Below, piece by piece: positions 13,952 to 16,047 of a stretch of DNA of 16,047 bases. The notes beneath the pieces were generated by a model, which saw only the letters and a list, made by a program, of their open reading frames with translations, had not been told where the DNA came from and ran no database searches. The stretch's first letter is position 1, and each line of letters starts with the position of its first letter. This DNA is from Desulfurococcales archaeon (GTDB lineage Archaea > Thermoproteota > Thermoprotei_A > Sulfolobales > Ignisphaeraceae), in NCBI GenBank assembly GCA_027066265.1, contig JAMOOB010000091.1, positions 1 to 16,047 of the forward strand, written 5' to 3'. Both the position numbers and the translations under genes were made by a program.

Positions 13952-14776
13952 ATGCAGTTGATAAGCTGGCAAAAGCTTAGAGACGTCGTTGCACGCGCCG
14001 ACGTGGTCCTCAGCGTCGTTGACATACGTAACCCGCTCGCTACGTTTAGCAAACGTACTGAGCGTATGGCTAGAGAGCTCGGGAAGGAACTCATAGTCGT
14101 ACTAAACAAGTGCGATCTCGTACCTCTATGGGTTAGCAAAGGATGGGCAAAGTATTTCCGTTCCGAGGGATACAAAACGGTATTCGTATCAGCGACGAAA
14201 CGATTTGGAACTCGTAAACTTAGGAAAGCAATCAACGAACTCATCACGTTTCGACCAGCAGTGCTAGCGATAGTAGGATACCCTAAGGTAGGCAAATCAT
14301 CGATAATAAACGCTTTGAAAGGTAAGGATTCCGCTCCTACAAGTCCCTACCCCGGATCCCCGGGATACACCAAGGCAACACAGCTGTATAGAATTGGCGA
14401 GGATCTCTACATCATAGATACGCCGGGAATCATACCCCCTACGGAATCCGACGATATCGAGCTCGTCATAAGGAGAGGTCCCATCGAAAGCATTCCAGAA
14501 CCTGTGAAGGTAGCTGTGAAACTGATTGAGAGGATACTCGAATTCCATCCACGAGCTTTCGAATTCACTTATCGCATCCGTACAAAGGATCCCGTAAAGA
14601 TATTGGAAGAGCTAGCTTTACGAAGGGGTTGGATCTACAAAACTACTCGAGAACCCAATATCGATGAAGCAGCTCGTGCAATCATACGAGACTATCTGAA
14701 TGGCAAAATCCCGTTCTACGTACCACCACCTAATCTAGAGTCTATAGGAACTCGAAGTGAGGCATCTTCTTCCTAA
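13952..14776 (+). CDS. Circularly permuted GTPase (YlqF/RbgA, Lsg1/Nog2-like)
   Basis: The G motifs occur in permuted order over 274 residues: G4 NKCD (52-55), G5 SA (80-81), G1 GYPKVGKSS (109-117), G2 T140 in GYTK, and G3 DTPG (156-159). This order is diagnostic of the YRG/YlqF class, which drives late large-subunit assembly (RbgA in bacteria, Nog2/Lsg1 in eukaryotes). A helical C-terminal domain of about 100 residues follows and probably contacts rRNA. The NMD3 homologue nearby is a functional partner of Lsg1 in eukaryotes, which supports a large-subunit role here (inference). ATG 13952 starts 58 nt after the tRNA. The last 35 bp overlap the convergent Trm10 gene. Confidence 0.94.
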   Translation: MQLISWQKLRDVVARADVVLSVVDIRNPLATFSKRTERMARELGKELIVVLNKCDLVPLWVSKGWAKYFRSEGYKTVFVSATKRFGTRKLRKAINELITFRPAVLAIVGYPKVGKSSIINALKGKDSAPTSPYPGSPGYTKATQLYRIGEDLYIIDTPGIIPPTESDDIELVIRRGPIESIPEPVKVAVKLIERILEFHPRAFEFTYRIRTKDPVKILEELALRRGWIYKTTREPNIDEAARAIIRDYLNGKIPFYVPPPNLESIGTRSEASSS

Positions 14777-15782
14777 CAAGATCTATAGCACTATCGCTGA
14801 GTCCGAACGTTTTCGCAAGCTCCTTCACGATCTGCATAGAGACTTTTCTAGTCTTCCCGAACCTTCGCTGAATCTCATGCATGAGCCTCACTATACGATC
14901 CTGAGTACTCATACATCTCAAAATCGCTTCTTCAAGCGATATCCCATCGAATCTAGTCATCAACAGTACCTCCACTACTTTGTTTATCCTATTGGGCACA
15001 CCAACAACAGATCCCTGAAACATTAGAACTCTACGAGGTAGTTCGCGATAGAATAGCTTGTGTATGGTATACGTTGCATAGGGTCGAGGATACTCATCGT
15101 CGACAACACCTCCTAGCACCCACATGCTGCTACCACGCACTACATGTTCGTCGAGCCTCTCCTCAGCGTAAGGATCTAGTACGATCCCTTCGTGGAACTT
15201 ACTACCTAGAAGCCTCATTACATCATTCACGCTTTCCACAATCCATGCCCGATGCTCGACGATCGTTCGAAGCCTTCGCTCAAGCTCTATAGGCATCGAT
15301 ACGAATGCAACGTTTAGATCCGTTAGATATCTTCGTACAGTGTTCAGCAATGCTACGAGCTGCACCAGCAATTCATTGCTTTCCTTCTCGCTGTGTAGTT
15401 CCCACAACGAGAAGTCTATCGCTATCAACGGTGTTGGAGAGTATGCTTCGAGAAACACTGTCTCAAACTCTTTGTTCAAAATCTCGCGACAGGCATCCTT
15501 TTCACTTCGGTGAACTATTGCATAATCGCTTTTCCAGACCTTGCGTATGTCTAGCAACAGTTTTAACTCGCCGATGCGACCCGCTAGAATTCCTTCGAAG
15601 GATCCTCGACATAGAAGAGCCCGACCTGAAAGAAGCGTGTTCGTTAGGTAGTGCACGAGGCTATACGAAGATCTTCTGAATTCTCTCGGTATGTACTTAA
15701 ACATCTTCGATGATATCACTACGCTCGGTATTCCTAGTACTCGAAGAACTAGTTCGAAGGTTCTCGCTACAACACTACCCAT
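14742..15782 (-). CDS. trm10: Trm10-type tRNA position-9 N1-methyltransferase (SPOUT)
   Basis: Trm10 methylates N1 of purine 9 in tRNA using SAM. Archaeal forms make m1A9, m1G9 or both. The 346-residue protein has an N-terminal RNA-binding domain (about 1-115). The SPOUT core shows LIAIDFSLWE (119-128), GIVLDPYAE (199-207), WVLGGVVDDEYPRP (221-234) and GSVVGVPNRINKVVEVLL (257-274), all closely matching my memory of the Sulfolobus enzyme. A helical C-terminal domain (SLEEAILRCM, VRLMHEIQRRF) follows. The aspartate in VLDPY is a candidate catalytic residue. ATG 15782 has the SD GGTGGAT (15784-15790) 1 nt upstream. It follows the winged-helix gene by 39 nt and is probably cotranscribed. Base preference (A or G) cannot be read from the sequence. 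Confidence 0.9.
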   Translation of the reverse strand: MGSVVARTFELVLRVLGIPSVVISSKMFKYIPREFRRSSYSLVHYLTNTLLSGRALLCRGSFEGILAGRIGELKLLLDIRKVWKSDYAIVHRSEKDACREILNKEFETVFLEAYSPTPLIAIDFSLWELHSEKESNELLVQLVALLNTVRRYLTDLNVAFVSMPIELERRLRTIVEHRAWIVESVNDVMRLLGSKFHEGIVLDPYAEERLDEHVVRGSSMWVLGGVVDDEYPRPYATYTIHKLFYRELPRRVLMFQGSVVGVPNRINKVVEVLLMTRFDGISLEEAILRCMSTQDRIVRLMHEIQRRFGKTRKVSMQIVKELAKTFGLSDSAIDLVRKKMPHFEFL

Positions 15783-15821
15783 GTATCCACCTAGAAAATA
15801 GAAGTTCGATCACGTCTTAAT

Positions 15822-16047
15822 CTACGATGCTTCGATGGATGCTACCTCTACCCCGCTTACCGATGATGGCACTGTTTCGGGTTCCTCGACGATCTCTATT
15901 CGAAGCGTGAAAGCTTTTCCACTACTCAACGCTTTCAATAATTCTTCTCCCGTAGGCGTTAACTTATACAGCTTGTAGTTGCCTCGGACGTAGACTACCT
16001 CAATTATTCCCAGAGCTTCAAGTACGTGGAACGATGCAAGCACTTCA
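15822..16047 (-). CDS. Winged-helix DNA-binding protein, C-terminal part (truncated by window edge)
   Basis: The frame is open through the right edge of the window, so only about 75 C-terminal residues are seen. They show the end of a winged helix-turn-helix: a recognition-helix-like ASFHVLEALGIIEVVYVRGNYKLYKLTPTGEELLKAL, with the wing at VYVRGNYKLYKLT. An acidic and serine-rich tail without clear structure follows. The pattern LTPTGEELL is common in crenarchaeal ArsR/MarR-like regulators. Ligand and targets are unknown. The GTG at 16043 is internal to the domain and is not the start. The stop is TAG at 15822-15824. Confidence 0.75.
   Translation of the reverse strand, partial: EVLASFHVLEALGIIEVVYVRGNYKLYKLTPTGEELLKALSSGKAFTLRIEIVEEPETVPSSVSGVEVASIEAS

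Noticed and set aside
14757..15679. Plus-strand frames opposite trm10
   Set aside because: They are shadows of the Trm10 gene, with low-complexity and non-conserved translations.

Overview
The window looks like part of a hyperthermophilic crenarchaeal (Thermoprotei) chromosome. It carries a PolB1/Dpo1-type replicative DNA polymerase, archaeal translation factors (aIF2-beta, aIF1A), NMD3, RIO1, Trm10, TATA-box promoters, short or absent 5' leaders, and Shine-Dalgarno motifs of the GGTGA type. I do not assign a genus. Coding density is very high and no stretch above about 130 bp lacks a gene or RNA. I see no insertion sequence, CRISPR array or prophage.

Layout. 1-834 is the 3' part of a DRG-family GTPase (its 5' end lies outside the window), followed by a small conserved hypothetical gene (857-1171). 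On the minus strand follow a small acidic-tailed DUF2286-like gene (1221-1640), an 87-residue two-helix membrane protein that could be a CedA1/VirB2-like DNA-import pilin (1726-1989), the replicative polymerase PolB1 (2116-5070) and a left-handed beta-helix sugar acetyltransferase (5139-5855). In the gap between the membrane protein and polB1, on the plus strand, lies an unlabelled RNA gene: a textbook archaeal box C/D sRNA (about 2033-2089) with perfect C and C' boxes, D and D' boxes, and 12- and 11-nt guides. A divergent promoter region (5856-5983) leads into a pyruvate, phosphate dikinase (5984-8854), which converges with an MtaB/CDKAL1-type tRNA methylthiotransferase (8859-10145, minus).

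From 10186 to 13666 a tightly packed plus-strand cluster encodes aIF2-beta, DUF424, NMD3, aIF1A, RIO1 kinase and a Dim2/Krr1-like two-KH protein. These are translation initiation and small/large ribosomal subunit maturation functions, with overlapping or nearly touching genes. Next come an intron-containing tRNA-Trp(CCA) gene (13757-13893; 60-nt intron), a circularly permuted YlqF/Lsg1-like ribosome-assembly GTPase (13952-14776), a convergent and overlapping Trm10 tRNA position-9 methyltransferase (14742-15782, minus), and the 3' end of a winged-helix protein (15822 to the window edge, minus).

The theme is information processing: one replicative polymerase plus a concentration of tRNA and rRNA modification or assembly genes (C/D sRNA, MtaB, Trm10, two GTPases, NMD3, RIO1, KH protein). 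The least expected items are the C/D sRNA, whose D' guide fits the anticodon loop of a tRNA-Lys(UUU) with the wobble base at the methylation position, and the tRNA-Trp intron, which holds two segments antisense to its own anticodon arm.
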